Below are positions 1-8,845 of a DNA stretch of 64,000 bases, piece by piece. Each line of letters opens with the position of its first letter. Position 1 is the stretch's first letter. The DNA is from Streptomyces sp. QL37 (GTDB lineage: Bacteria; Actinomycetota; Actinomycetes; Streptomycetales; Streptomycetaceae), in assembly GCF_002941025.1 (NCBI RefSeq), contig NZ_PTJS01000001.1, positions 6,853,960-6,917,959 of the forward strand, written 5' to 3'. The notes beneath the pieces are model-generated. The model searched no databases. It was given only the letters and a program-made list of their open reading frames with translations, and was not told the origin of the DNA. Made by a program: the position numbers and the translations under genes.

Positions 1-1047
1 GGCGAGATGGCCCGCAACAGTCTCGCCCACGTCGCCCGGGGATCCGAGGGCGCGATGTTCTTCCAGTGGCGGCAGTCCCGGCGCGGCGCCGAGAAGTTCC
101 ACTCCGCGATGGTCCCGCACGCCGGCACCGACTCACGGATCTGGCGCGAGGTGAGCGCGCTCGGCGCCGGGCTCGGCCTGCTGGAGGACGTCCGGTCCAC
201 CCGGACCGTCGCCGACGTGGCGATGCTCTGGGACTGGCAGTCCTGGTGGGCGCAGCGCCTGGAGTGGCGCCCGAGCGAGGAGCACGACGCCCGCGAGCGC
301 GCCGACACCTTCTACGCCTCGCTCTACGACCAGCACCTCACGGTCGACTTCGCACACCCGGACGCCGACCTCTCCGGCTACCCGCTGGTCGTCGTCCCCG
401 CCCTCTACCTCGCCACCGAGGAGAGCGGACGCAATCTGCGCCGGTACGTCGAGAACGGTGGCACCCTCGTCGTCTCGTACTTCTCCGGCATCGTCGACAC
501 CGACGACGCGGTGCACCCCGGCCCCTACCCGGGCGCGTTCCGGGACGTCCTCGGCCTGACCGTCGAGGAGTTCTCCCCGCTCGGCGAAGGCGGCACCGTC
601 CGCCTCATCACCCCCGAAGGCGCCCCCGAAGGCCCGGAGCTGACCGGCGACGTCTGGTCGGACGTGGTGATCCCGCGCGGCGCCGAGACCGTCTGGGCGT
701 ACGCCGACGGCATCCCGGCCGGCCGCCCCGCCGTCACCCGCAACCGGCTCGGCGAGGGCACCGCCTGGTACATCTCCACCCGGCTCTCCGGACCCGGCCT
801 GGACACCGTCCTGGCCCGTGCCGCCGCCGACGCCGGCATCGAGCCCCGCACCGGTCTCCCGTACGACGTCGAGGTGGTGCGCCGCACCGGCGACACCGGC
901 AGCTACCTCTTCGTGATCAACCACTCCGACGCCGAAGCCGACGTGGCGCTGGACGCCCCCGGCACCGAACTCCTCACCGGCGAGCCCGCCGTGGACAAGC
1001 TCGCCGTACCGGCGGGGGCGGTCCGCGTCGTACGGCTCGACGGCTGA
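1..1047 (+). CDS. Beta-galactosidase, GH42 family (C-terminal part, gene enters from left edge)
   Basis: The reading frame is open from base 1, so only the last ~348 residues are seen. The first stretch (RNSLAHVARG, then MFFQWRQSR and EKFHSAM) is the conserved GH42 segment that follows the catalytic nucleophile, which must lie left of the window. The trimerisation (Rossmann-like) domain and the C-terminal beta domain follow. GH42 enzymes hydrolyse terminal beta-D-galactosides, usually in the cytoplasm on oligosaccharides taken up after extracellular digestion. The next gene is a secreted endo-galactanase, which supports a galactan-degradation operon. Family assignment is firm; substrate is inferred from the neighbour. 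Confidence 0.9.
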   Translation, partial: GEMARNSLAHVARGSEGAMFFQWRQSRRGAEKFHSAMVPHAGTDSRIWREVSALGAGLGLLEDVRSTRTVADVAMLWDWQSWWAQRLEWRPSEEHDARERADTFYASLYDQHLTVDFAHPDADLSGYPLVVVPALYLATEESGRNLRRYVENGGTLVVSYFSGIVDTDDAVHPGPYPGAFRDVLGLTVEEFSPLGEGGTVRLITPEGAPEGPELTGDVWSDVVIPRGAETVWAYADGIPAGRPAVTRNRLGEGTAWYISTRLSGPGLDTVLARAAADAGIEPRTGLPYDVEVVRRTGDTGSYLFVINHSDAEADVALDAPGTELLTGEPAVDKLAVPAGAVRVVRLDG

Positions 1048-1094
1048 GGCGCCACCCCCGCTCACCCCGCACAACTGTCGAAGGGACATCGACG

Positions 1095-2654
1095 ATGTAC
1101 GGAACGACGCACACCCGCGCGAAAGCGGCCGGGACGGTGGCCGCACTGTCCGGCCTCGTGTTCGCCGCGCTCCCCGCCCAGGCCGCCCACGCGGCCACCG
1201 CCCCCGTCAACACCGGTTTCGAGTCCGGCGCGACCGGCTGGTCGACGTACTCGGCCGGCGGGCAGGACGCCGCCTCCTTCACCGAGGCGGGCGGCCACGG
1301 CGGCAGCACCCGGCTCAGCCACTGGTCGGCCTCGGCGTACAAGGTCGAGACCTACCAGTACCTGAGCGGCCTCACCGACGGCACGTACACCCTCAGCGCC
1401 TGGGTCCGCTCCGGCGGAGGCCAGAACTCCGCCTACATCGCCCTGCGCAACTGCGGCGCCGCCGAACAGCGCACCGACCTGCCGACGACCGCGAACGGCG
1501 CCTGGGTCCGGCTGGTCACCTCCGTCAAGGTGACCGGCGGGGCCTGCACCATCAGCCTCAACTCCGACGCGCACGCGGGGGAGTGGGCCAACTTCGACGA
1601 CATCACCTTCACCCCCGGATCCACCGGCCTGAGCGTCAGGGGCGGTGACCTCTCCACCCTCCCGAAGAACGAGGCGCACGGCGCGACGTACAGCGACGCG
1701 AGCGGCAGGGCCGGGGACGCCATGAGCATCCTCAAGGGCTCCGGGATGAACTACGTACGCCTCAAGGTCTGGGTGGACCCGGCCGACGGCTACAACGACA
1801 AGGCCCACGTCCTCGCCATGGCCAAGCGCGCCAAGGCCCTCGGCATGAAGACCCTCGTCGACTTCCACTACTCCGACGCCTGGGCCGACCCCGGCAAGCA
1901 GAACAAGCCCGCCGCCTGGGCCGGACACGGCTACAGCCAACTGCGCACGGACGTCTACAACCACACGTACGACGTGCTGAACGCGCTCAAGGCCCAGGGC
2001 ACCACGGCCGACATGGTGCAGATCGGCAACGAGATCAACGGTGGGATGCTCTGGCCGGAGGGCTCCACCGACAACTGGGCCCAGCTGGGCGGGCTCCTGA
2101 CTTCCGGGGCGAACGCCGCGAAGGCGGTCTCCTCCACCACGAAGGTGGCTCTGCACCTCGCCGAGGGCGGCGACAACGCGGGCACCCGCTGGTGGTTCGA
2201 CAACGCGGTGGCGCGGAAGGTGCCCTTCGACGTCATCGCCCTCTCGTACTACGCCTACTGGCACGGATCGCTGGCCGAACTCCAGACCAACCTGGACGAC
2301 GCCGCGTCCCGCTACGGGAAGCCGGTGCTGGTCGCCGAGACCGCCTACGCCCATACGCTCGCGGACGACGACGGCCTGGAGAACAACGTCGCGACCGCCG
2401 AGCAGCTGGTCACCGGCTACCCGGCGACCCCGGCCGGCCAGGCGGCGAACCTCCGGGACGTCATGAACGTCGTCGAGGCCGTCCCGAACGGCCGGGGACT
2501 CGGCGCCGTCTACTGGGAGCCGGCGTGGACCGCGGTCACCGGCAGCGGCTGGGACCCGGCCGACCCGGCCTCGGGCAACGCCTGGGAGAACCAGGCGGTG
2601 TTCGACTACAACGGCAGGCTGCTCCCGGCAGCGGCCTGGTTCTCGCACAGGTAG
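1095..2654 (+). CDS. Secreted arabinogalactan endo-beta-1,4-galactanase, GH53, with N-terminal carbohydrate-binding-like domain
   Basis: 519 residues. ATG 1095 was chosen because a GAAGGGA ribosome site lies just upstream and a Sec signal peptide follows immediately (basic start, Ala/Leu/Val core, cleavage near AHA-AT at ~33). Residues ~36-175 form a CBM-like beta-sandwich module (starts VNTGFESG); ~183-519 are the GH53 (beta/alpha)8 barrel. The acid/base is E313 in GNEINGG and the likely nucleophile is E415 in VAETAY. GH53 enzymes cut beta-1,4-galactan in type I arabinogalactan outside the cell; the GH42 enzyme 47 bp upstream would finish the oligosaccharides. It ends at a hairpin shared with the convergent MarR gene. 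Confidence 0.93.
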   Translation: MYGTTHTRAKAAGTVAALSGLVFAALPAQAAHAATAPVNTGFESGATGWSTYSAGGQDAASFTEAGGHGGSTRLSHWSASAYKVETYQYLSGLTDGTYTLSAWVRSGGGQNSAYIALRNCGAAEQRTDLPTTANGAWVRLVTSVKVTGGACTISLNSDAHAGEWANFDDITFTPGSTGLSVRGGDLSTLPKNEAHGATYSDASGRAGDAMSILKGSGMNYVRLKVWVDPADGYNDKAHVLAMAKRAKALGMKTLVDFHYSDAWADPGKQNKPAAWAGHGYSQLRTDVYNHTYDVLNALKAQGTTADMVQIGNEINGGMLWPEGSTDNWAQLGGLLTSGANAAKAVSSTTKVALHLAEGGDNAGTRWWFDNAVARKVPFDVIALSYYAYWHGSLAELQTNLDDAASRYGKPVLVAETAYAHTLADDDGLENNVATAEQLVTGYPATPAGQAANLRDVMNVVEAVPNGRGLGAVYWEPAWTAVTGSGWDPADPASGNAWENQAVFDYNGRLLPAAAWFSHR

Positions 2655-2660
2655 GCCGGT

Positions 2661-2688
2661 CCGCCGGCCCGGGACCGGGCCGGCGGAG
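2661..2688. terminator. Bidirectional hairpin terminator between GH53 and MarR genes
   Basis: Perfect 11-bp arms (2661-2671 and 2678-2688, TCCGCCGGCCC and its complement) with a 6-nt loop. It lies between the stop codons of two convergent genes, as expected of a shared rho-independent terminator without a clear U-tract, common in high-GC actinobacteria. Confidence 0.7.
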
Positions 2689-2691
2689 CCC

Positions 2692-3183
2692 TCAGACGGG
2701 GCGCGGGCCCTCGATGTTGGTCACCATGGTGCGCAGCACCTTGAGCGCGGCCACGTACTCCGCGTCGCTGATCCCCCGGTGGACCTCGGCGCGGAGGCCG
2801 GTCACCAGCTCACGCAGGCGCAGCCGGGCGGCCTCCCCCTCGTCGGTGAGGCCCAGCCGCTGCCCGTCCTCGCCGATCCAGCCGCGGTGGAGCAGCTGGT
2901 CGACGACCCTGGAGATGTCCTGCGGCCCGTCGGCGAGGGGAGTGAGCTGGGCGACGACCTCCTCGCGGGTGGGCGCGGCGGACCCGCCGTGCACCCGGTT
3001 GAGCACCCAGTACTGCGGCTGCGTGACGTCGATCCTGGCCATGGCGTCCCGCAGGTGGCGGGTGACTGCCGTGTGGGCCAGGCCGCTCCAGTAACCGATG
3101 GGCTGTGCGGCCAGCGTGTCGTCCGTGGCCGCCGGGTCCGCAGGCGCCTGATCGGTGGGGGCGGTGCTGGTCGGCCGTTCCAT
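2692..3183 (-). CDS. MarR-family transcriptional regulator
   Basis: 163 residues. An N-terminal disordered segment (~1-25) precedes helices and a winged helix-turn-helix: DVTQPQYWVLNRV, then the DNA-reading part around TREEVVAQL, then ISRVVDQLLHRGWI and a GLTDEGEAARLR wing, the usual MarR order. MarR proteins are dimeric repressors that often answer to small aromatic ligands. It is isolated between hairpins on both sides, so it is probably a single-gene transcript; its target cannot be read from the sequence. Confidence 0.85.
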   Translation of the reverse strand: MERPTSTAPTDQAPADPAATDDTLAAQPIGYWSGLAHTAVTRHLRDAMARIDVTQPQYWVLNRVHGGSAAPTREEVVAQLTPLADGPQDISRVVDQLLHRGWIGEDGQRLGLTDEGEAARLRLRELVTGLRAEVHRGISDAEYVAALKVLRTMVTNIEGPRPV

Positions 3184-3204
3184 GACCGCGACGCTACCGG
3201 GGTA

Positions 3205-3230
3205 CCCCGCCCGGATGTTCCCGGGCGGGG
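3205..3230 (-). terminator. Hairpin terminator downstream of the VOC-family gene
   Basis: Arms CCCCGCCCGG (3205-3214) and its complement (3221-3230) with a 6-nt loop, placed 33 bp beyond the stop of the VOC gene and before the MarR start. It separates the two same-strand genes. Confidence 0.6.
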
Positions 3231-3263
3231 CATCCGGCCGCGATGTGGCCGGATCCCGTCAGC

Positions 3264-4277
3264 TCACCGGTCCAGCGGCGCACCGTGCCACTTCCACGAG
3301 GTGACGCGGTCGCGGCCCGGCAGATCCGCGCGGCCGGTGGACCACAGCAGCACGGTCCACCGGTCGTCGTCGTCCGGGGCGTCGGGGAATAGCCGGGCCA
3401 GCACCCGGTCGCAGAGGTCCCGGGGCGGGGCCCAGGAGAGCGACAGCCCGGCGGCGACGTCATGGGTGTGCACCAGGGTCTCGACGACGCCCATCGCGGC
3501 GAAGCCCTCCGGGTCGGAGGCGCCGTGCGAGTGGTAGGAACGGAGAGCGGGAGACGCCGTCCGGACCATCGCGGTCAGGAGGGCGCCACTGGCCTCCAGC
3601 GTCTGGAGCAGGCCCGCGGTCCCCGCCTCCGGATTCGCGAAGATCGAGTTCCAGGGGCCGCCCTCGCGGTCCGGGGCCCAGCGGTAGGGAACCTCGCTCT
3701 CCAGCGAGGGTTTGCGCGGGCCGAGTTGGACCGCGTACGCGAAGAGGTCGTCGCTCAGATGCTCCACGGTCTCCCAGCAGTCCCACGTCAACGACCCCGC
3801 CGGGACACGCCAGTCGTCCTTCGGCGACTCCGCGAGGGTGTCGACCGCCAGCCGCACCGCCAGCGTCACGTCGTCGGCGGTGACCGGCAGCCGGGTCCCG
3901 GTCAGTGCCGCGCGCTCGGCCGCGCCGCACTCCACGCAGAACTCGTTGCCCTCCGGATCCGCCAGGGTCGCCCAGCCCCGCCCGTTCGGCTTGCGGTGGT
4001 CGGCGACCAGCGTGGCGCCGAGAGCGAGCAGCCGCTCGACCTCCTCGTCGCGGGTGCGTTCCTCGGGCCGGATGTCCAGATGGACCCGGTTCTTGGCGCG
4101 TTTGGGTTCGGGCACGGTGACGAAGAGCAGCGCCGCGCCCGGCGCCTCCACGAGCGCCTCGGGATCGCCGGGCGCGTCGTCGTCGGAGAGCGGCGAGCCG
4201 AGCACCTCGGCCCAGAAGAGGGCCAGTTGGTAGGCGTCGGCGCAGTCGATGGTGATGTGCTGTACGAGCGAAGTCAT
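3264..4277 (-). CDS. VOC (glyoxalase/bleomycin-resistance-like) domain fused to a mycothiol-dependent isomerase (MDMPI/DinB-like) domain
   Basis: 337 residues from ATG 4277 (MTSLVQHITID). Residues ~1-125 are a VOC fold: HITIDCAD at the start, NRVHLDIRP, and the closing WATLADPEGNEFCVE typical of glyoxalase-like proteins. Residues ~135-335 look like the TIGR03083/MDMPI-type four-helix domain that binds mycothiol-linked substrates (WDCWETVEHLSDDLFAYA; later VETLVHTHDVAAGL, carrying the His residues used for metal binding in that family). Both halves are found as separate small-molecule-modifying or resistance proteins in actinobacteria. The substrate is unknown. Upstream is a divergent small membrane gene. 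Confidence 0.75.
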   Translation of the reverse strand: MTSLVQHITIDCADAYQLALFWAEVLGSPLSDDDAPGDPEALVEAPGAALLFVTVPEPKRAKNRVHLDIRPEERTRDEEVERLLALGATLVADHRKPNGRGWATLADPEGNEFCVECGAAERAALTGTRLPVTADDVTLAVRLAVDTLAESPKDDWRVPAGSLTWDCWETVEHLSDDLFAYAVQLGPRKPSLESEVPYRWAPDREGGPWNSIFANPEAGTAGLLQTLEASGALLTAMVRTASPALRSYHSHGASDPEGFAAMGVVETLVHTHDVAAGLSLSWAPPRDLCDRVLARLFPDAPDDDDRWTVLLWSTGRADLPGRDRVTSWKWHGAPLDR

Positions 4278-4487
4278 GGCCGTCACTGTGGCCGCTGCCC
4301 CCCACCGGGGTCCAGCGAGTTGAACGGCGGGCGGCGCTCCAGGCCGTTGGGAAGTCACGGACGGAAAGCGGATCGACAAGGGCGTTTCGGACGTCCGTGA
4401 CTTCACTCTGACGGGTCCCTGAACAGCCCGCGGAAGCAGAGGTGTTGGACGCCTGATCGAACGGCACACAGTGGCCTTGCGGTCGTC

Positions 4488-4493
4488 TACAGT
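4488..4493 (+). promoter_or_regulatory. Probable -10 element for a leaderless transcript
   Basis: TACAGT followed by 6 nt and then ATG 4500. The spacing would put the transcription start on the A of the start codon. No convincing -35 hexamer is visible. Confidence 0.45.
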
Positions 4494-4499
4494 GTGCCG

Positions 4500-4730
4500 A
4501 TGATCTCGACCATCAGTCCCATGGAACTGCTCGTCCTGGTGCCGCTCGGGCTTCTGCTCCTCTGCGTGCCGTCGTTCATCGCCTACCGCAGGGGAGTGGA
4601 GCGCCTGGGCCTGGTCGTCGGGGTCAGCCTGATCGGCGCCGTCACGGGCCTGTTCTGGGTCGTGGCCCTGATCATGGCGACCTCGATGCGCACCCGGGAC
4701 TCCGCCCCGACGCTCCGGCCGAGCAGCTAG
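4500..4730 (+). CDS. Small membrane protein, superinfection-immunity-like
   Basis: 76 residues from ATG 4500 (a GTG two codons earlier, at 4494, is possible). Two hydrophobic helices (MELLVLVPLGLLLL and LVVGVSLIGAVTGLFWVVAL) are separated by a short basic loop, resembling the T4 Imm-like superinfection-immunity family of small membrane proteins. ATG 4500 is preferred because a -10 like TACAGT at 4488-4493 ends 6 nt before it, which would make a leaderless mRNA. It overlaps the end of the convergent lipoprotein gene by 4 bp. Function unknown. Confidence 0.6.
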   Translation: MISTISPMELLVLVPLGLLLLCVPSFIAYRRGVERLGLVVGVSLIGAVTGLFWVVALIMATSMRTRDSAPTLRPSS

Positions 4731-5434
4731 TCCTTGCTTTCGCCCATGTCCAGCACCTCTGTCGACGCCGGCGGCCGGATGTCCAGCGGCTCGTCGAAAT
4801 CGCTGAACGACGTGGTGGTGAGCTGCTTTCCGCCCTCGCCGCCCTTGTACACGGCCTTCAGGAGGTACGGCTCGCCCTCGGTGGCGACGTAGAAGGTGTA
4901 CGTCCCTTCCTTGTCCGACGGATCGGTCACCCTCAGCCCGAGCGCCTCCCGGCCGTCGATGCGGGTGGCCTCGCCCTTCGTCGCCGTACCGAACGACTCG
5001 AACGGCCGGGTGCACTGGGACAGCCCGCCGCCCGGCTTCGACTCGGCGACGGGCACCTTCGCCCATTTACCCGGCCGGGCGGCGCCGAGGTCGTTGCCGC
5101 TCCACGTCTCCAGGTACGCCTTGTCCGGGCGGACGTAGTCCGTCTCGCCGATCCGGATCTGTTCCAACGTGCCGCTTGCGGAGAAGGTGTTCTTCACCTG
5201 GCACCGGTTCTTCAGGTCGGTGGTCATCCGCCATGTCACCTGGTCGTCGCCGACCGTATTGGTGATCTTGATGGTGAGTGAACTCAGCTCTTCCATCCTG
5301 GCGTTGGCCTCGTCGAGCAGGTCCGCCGCCGACTTCTCGGAGACCCCGCCTCCACCGCCCCCGCACCCGACGAGCGCGAGCCCGGACATCAGACACGCCA
5401 GTGTCACGGACTTCGTCCTGCGCATCGCTCGCAC
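4727..5434 (-). CDS. Putative lipoprotein (LppX/LprAFG-like)
   Basis: About 235 residues from GTG 5434, which has a GGAGAGG ribosome site 10 nt upstream; ATG 5425 three codons later is the alternative. The start is a type II signal peptide (MRRTKSVTLA, then a hydrophobic stretch) with lipobox LVGC, so the mature protein begins at a lipid-modified Cys followed by a Gly-rich tether. The body (KSAADLLDEANARM, then WRMTTDLKN, YVRPDKAYLETW, GREALGLRVTD) has the pattern of actinobacterial LppX/LolA-like lipoproteins that carry lipids or sense the envelope. Exact role not known. Confidence 0.8.
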   Translation of the reverse strand: MRAMRRTKSVTLACLMSGLALVGCGGGGGGVSEKSAADLLDEANARMEELSSLTIKITNTVGDDQVTWRMTTDLKNRCQVKNTFSASGTLEQIRIGETDYVRPDKAYLETWSGNDLGAARPGKWAKVPVAESKPGGGLSQCTRPFESFGTATKGEATRIDGREALGLRVTDPSDKEGTYTFYVATEGEPYLLKAVYKGGEGGKQLTTTSFSDFDEPLDIRPPASTEVLDMGESKD

Positions 5435-5557
5435 CGGGCCCCCGCCTCTCCACCGCATGCACGATCACGATCATGACCGAGCAGCGGGAGCCTATCAACG
5501 GCCCCTCGGACCCCCGGGCGGGGAGGTGCCGGGTCGTACTCGTCGGGAAGCGCGGAA

Positions 5558-5585
5558 GGGGCGGGACGCCATGGCGTCCCGCCCC
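5558..5585 (-). terminator. Terminator of the ectoine operon
   Basis: Perfect inverted repeat with 13-bp arms (5558-5570 and 5573-5585; GGGGCGGGACGCC and complement) and a 2-nt centre, starting 17 bp beyond the ectD stop codon. Confidence 0.8.
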
Positions 5586-5601
5586 TGAACCGTTCCGCGT
5601 G

Positions 5602-6495
5602 CTACTTCACCGGGGTGAAGTCACGCGCCCCGATGAACTCGGGCCGGCGGATCGGAGCCGCGAAGGGCTCCTCCGCCGTGTTCTCCACGCTGTTGAAGAC
5701 GATGAAGACGTTGCTGCGCGCGTAGGGGGTGATGTTGTCCCCGGAGCCGTGCATGGCGTTGCAGTCGAACCAGGTCGCCGAGCCGGCCTTGCCGGTGAAG
5801 AGCTTGATGCCGTGGCGGTCGGCCATCTTGGTCAGCACCTCGTCGGACGGGATGCCGGCGTCCTGCATCTGCAGCGACTTCTTGTAGTTGTCCTTCGGCG
5901 TCTCGCCCGCGCAGCCGACGAACGACTTGTGCGAGCCGGGCATGATCATCAGCCCGCCGTTGGTGTCGTAGTTCTCGGTCAGCGCGATCGAGACGGACAC
6001 GGTCCGCATGTTCGGCAGACCGTCCTCGGCGTGCCAGGTCTCGAAGTCCGAGTGCCAGTAGAAGCCCGAGGCACCGAAGCCCGGCTTGACGTTGATCCTC
6101 GACTGGTGGACGTACACGTCGGAGCCCAGGATCTGGCGGGCCCGGCCCACCACACGCTCGTCGCGGACCAGGTTCGCGAAGACCTCGCTGAGCTTGTGGA
6201 CCTCGAAGACGGACCGCACGCTCTGCGACTTCGGCTCGATGATCGAGCGTTCGTCGGCGCGGACCAGCGGGTCGGCGATCAGCCGGTCCAGCTCGGCGTG
6301 GTAGCCCGCCACCTCGCCGGGGGTGATGAGCTGGTCGATGGCGAGGAAGCCGTCGTGCTCGAAGGACTGGAGGTCCTTCGCGGCGATCGGTCCCGGCGCG
6401 CCCGGCGCGGACCAGATGACCGGGTCCTGGCGGGGAGTGGTCATCTCGGCGGCGCCGCGCGAGGGGTACAGGTCGGCGCGTACATCGGTGGTCAT
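5602..6495 (-). CDS. ectD: Ectoine hydroxylase EctD
   Basis: 297 residues, the normal length. This Fe(II)/2-oxoglutarate dioxygenase turns ectoine into 5-hydroxyectoine in the cytoplasm. The phytanoyl-CoA-dioxygenase-like fold is recognisable, with the EctD signature FYWHSDFETWHAEDG supplying the HxD iron ligands, a distal His in NAMHGSGDN, and QSRINVKPGFG used in the family to define substrate contacts. It is the last gene of ectABCD: its start is 3 bp after the ectC stop. A strong hairpin follows. Confidence 0.97.
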   Translation of the reverse strand: MTTDVRADLYPSRGAAEMTTPRQDPVIWSAPGAPGPIAAKDLQSFEHDGFLAIDQLITPGEVAGYHAELDRLIADPLVRADERSIIEPKSQSVRSVFEVHKLSEVFANLVRDERVVGRARQILGSDVYVHQSRINVKPGFGASGFYWHSDFETWHAEDGLPNMRTVSVSIALTENYDTNGGLMIMPGSHKSFVGCAGETPKDNYKKSLQMQDAGIPSDEVLTKMADRHGIKLFTGKAGSATWFDCNAMHGSGDNITPYARSNVFIVFNSVENTAEEPFAAPIRRPEFIGARDFTPVK

Positions 6496-6498
6496 GGG

Positions 6499-6897
6499 TC
6501 AGCCCTCCTCTGTCAGCAGCGGGTATACACCGTTCTCGTCATGGTCCTCCCGTCCGGTGACGGGGGGATTGAACACGCACACGCAGCGGAAGTCGGTCTT
6601 GGGCCGCAGCGTGTGCTTCTCGTGCCCGTTCAGCAGGTACATCGTCCCGGGGGAGATCCAGTGCGTCTCGCCGGTCTCGTCGTTGGTGAGCTCGGCCTCG
6701 CCCTCGGTGCACAGCACGGCCTCGATGTGGTTCGCGTACCACATCGACGTCTCCGTGCCCGCGTACAGCACGGTCTCGTGGAGCGAGAAGCCCACCTTCT
6801 CCTTGGCGAGCACTATGCGCTTGCTCTCCCAGGTACCTGAAGCGGACTTGATGTGCCGGTCGGTGTTCTCGATGTCACTGAAAGATCGGACGATCAC
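6499..6897 (-). CDS. ectC: L-ectoine synthase EctC
   Basis: 132 residues, full length. This cupin enzyme dehydrates N-gamma-acetyl-L-2,4-diaminobutyrate to close the ectoine ring. Recognised from [16 protein letters not shown] at the start, the cupin strands HLHE-type region around [34 protein letters not shown] and [13 protein letters not shown]. It lies between ectB (63-bp gap) and ectD (3-bp gap) and is almost certainly co-transcribed. Confidence 0.97.
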   Translation of the reverse strand: MIVRSFSDIENTDRHIKSASGTWESKRIVLAKEKVGFSLHETVLYAGTETSMWYANHIEAVLCTEGEAELTNDETGETHWISPGTMYLLNGHEKHTLRPKTDFRCVCVFNPPVTGREDHDENGVYPLLTEEG

Positions 6898-6960
6898 GGT
6901 GGGGTGGTGCCTTTCTCTTCTGTCCTGCTCTGGGGTGCCTGCGCGGGTGCGTACCCCTGC

Positions 6961-8223
6961 TCAGGCGGTCTCGCGGACGGATCGGGCCAGCGTGCGCAGG
7001 CCCTCCTCCAGTTCTTCGGGGGTGATGGTCAGCGGCGGCAGCAGCTTCACGACCTCGGACTGCGGGCCGGAGGTCTCCAGCAGCAGACCGAGCTCGAAGG
7101 CGCGTGCGCAGACGGCGGAGGCGCGCTCGGGGTCGGTGAACTCCAGACCCCAGACCAGGCCGCGGCCGCGGAACTGTGCGGTCGGCTCCTCGCCGCAGAT
7201 CGCCAGCATCGTCTGCTCGACCTGCTCGCCGCGGGCCAGGGTCTGCTTCTCCATCTGGCCGTCCGCCCAGTAGGCGTCGAGCGTGGCGGCGGCGGTGACG
7301 AAGGCCGGGTTGTTGCCGCGGAACGTGCCGTTGTGCTCGCCCGGCTCCCAGATGTCCAGCTCGCCCTTGAAGAGGCAGAGCGACATCGGCAGGCCGTAGC
7401 CGCTGATGGACTTCGACAGCGTGACGATGTCCGGGACGATGCCGGCCTCCTCGAAGGAGAAGAAGCCGCCGGTACGGCCGCAGCCCATCTGGATGTCGTC
7501 GACGATCAGGAGCATGTCCTGGCGGTGGCAGAGCTCCTGGAGGGCGCGGAGCCACTCGGCGCGGGCGACGTTGATGCCGCCCTCACCCTGCACGGTCTCC
7601 ACGATCACGGCGGCGGGCTTGTTCAGCCCGGACCCCTGGTCCTCCAGGAGCCGCTCGAACCAGATGAAGTCGGGGACGGTGCCGTCGAAGTAGTTGTCGA
7701 ACGGCATCGGGGTGCCGTGCACCAGCGGGATGCCGGCTCCGGCTCGCTTGAAGGCGTTGCCGGTCACGGCGAGCGAACCGAGCGACATGCCGTGGAAGGC
7801 GTTGGTGAACGAGACGACGGACTCGCGCCCCTTGACCTTGCGGGCGAGCTTCAGCGCCGCCTCGACGGCGTTGGTGCCGGTCGGGCCGGGGAACATCACC
7901 TTGTAGGGCAGGTCACGCGGGCGCAGGATCACGTTCTCGAAGGTCTCGAGGAACGCCCGTTTGGCCGTCGTGGCCATGTCCAGGCCGTGGGTGATGCCGT
8001 CGCGCTCGATGTAGTCGATCAGCGCGCGTTTCAGCACCGGGTTGTTGTGGCCGTAGTTCAGTGAACCGGCGCCGGCGAAGAAGTCGAGGTACGAGTGTCC
8101 GTCCTCGTCGGACAGACGGGCGCCCTGCGCGCGGTCGAAGACTGCGGGCCAACCGCGGCAGTAGCTCCGTACTTCCGACTCCAGGGTCTCGAAGACACTC
8201 AGGGCGGGCGGGGTGATGGTCAC
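6961..8223 (-). CDS. ectB: Diaminobutyrate-2-oxoglutarate aminotransferase EctB
   Basis: 420 residues from GTG 8223, with an AGGAG ribosome site 8 nt upstream; longer in-frame extension lacks family similarity. A PLP class III aminotransferase that converts L-aspartate semialdehyde to L-2,4-diaminobutyrate using glutamate. Visible features are FFAGAGSLNYGHNNP near the start, the cofactor region PGPTGTNAVEAALKLAR, DDIQMGCGRTG, and the PLP lysine in TLSKSISGYGLPM. Second gene of the ect operon, 97 bp after ectA. Confidence 0.97.
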   Translation of the reverse strand: MTITPPALSVFETLESEVRSYCRGWPAVFDRAQGARLSDEDGHSYLDFFAGAGSLNYGHNNPVLKRALIDYIERDGITHGLDMATTAKRAFLETFENVILRPRDLPYKVMFPGPTGTNAVEAALKLARKVKGRESVVSFTNAFHGMSLGSLAVTGNAFKRAGAGIPLVHGTPMPFDNYFDGTVPDFIWFERLLEDQGSGLNKPAAVIVETVQGEGGINVARAEWLRALQELCHRQDMLLIVDDIQMGCGRTGGFFSFEEAGIVPDIVTLSKSISGYGLPMSLCLFKGELDIWEPGEHNGTFRGNNPAFVTAAATLDAYWADGQMEKQTLARGEQVEQTMLAICGEEPTAQFRGRGLVWGLEFTDPERASAVCARAFELGLLLETSGPQSEVVKLLPPLTITPEELEEGLRTLARSVRETA

Positions 8224-8320
8224 AGCTGATCTCCTGCTCGAGGGGGGTGTGACGGGCGGCGGGTCAGGCGAGCCCGGGGATACCGCGCCCGGGCGGGGCG
8301 CGGAGGGGCGCTGGGAGTCC

Positions 8321-8845
8321 CTAGAAGGGACCGATGCGGTAGAGCACCTCCGGCAGGTGCGTCCCCTCGGGGAACAGCGCCCCCTCGAAGAGCACCTCGC
8401 GCTCGAGTGGCACGTCGTGCCGCTGCGCGAAGGACGTGAACAACCGGTCGGAGGCGGTGTTGTCCGGGGTGATGGTCGTCTCGACCGAGGCCAGGCCCTG
8501 GTCGGAGGCGACACGTGAGGTCAGTGCGTCCAGCAGCGTGGCCGCCAGTCCCTTGCCACGGTGGGCCTGGTCCACGGCCACCTGCCAGACGACGAGCGTC
8601 TCGGGGCGGTCGGGGCGGATGTACCCGGTCACGAAGGCGATCGGGTCGCCGTTCTCGTCGCGGGCGACCACGGAGGTCGCCGCGAAGTCACGGCACCACA
8701 GCAGGTAGCTGTACGAGGAGTTGAGGTCCAGTACCTCGGAGTCGCGGGCAATGCGCCAGATCGCGGCTCCGTCCTCCACTCGCGGGGTGTCGATTCTGAG
8801 GAATTCGCTTCGGGCACTTGCAAAATCTGCTGGTGCGGCGGTCAT
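8321..8845 (-). CDS. ectA: L-2,4-diaminobutyric acid acetyltransferase EctA
   Basis: 174 residues from ATG 8845 (MTAAPADFAS). A GNAT-fold enzyme that acetylates diaminobutyrate at N-gamma with acetyl-CoA. The acetyl-CoA loop is QAHRGKGLAATLLDAL; IWRIARDSEVLDLNSSYSYLLWCRDF is typical EctA. An upstream extension to 8923 is possible by codons but reads through AT-rich promoter-like DNA and lacks similarity. First gene of ectABCD; no clear ribosome site precedes the ATG, and a TAAATT at 8854-8859 could serve a leaderless start. Confidence 0.95.
   Translation of the reverse strand: MTAAPADFASARSEFLRIDTPRVEDGAAIWRIARDSEVLDLNSSYSYLLWCRDFAATSVVARDENGDPIAFVTGYIRPDRPETLVVWQVAVDQAHRGKGLAATLLDALTSRVASDQGLASVETTITPDNTASDRLFTSFAQRHDVPLEREVLFEGALFPEGTHLPEVLYRIGPF

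Noticed and set aside
66..1094. Arg/Pro-rich N-terminal extension of the galactanase frame
   Set aside because: It overlaps the GH42 gene in another frame; the signal peptide and ribosome site place the start at 1095.
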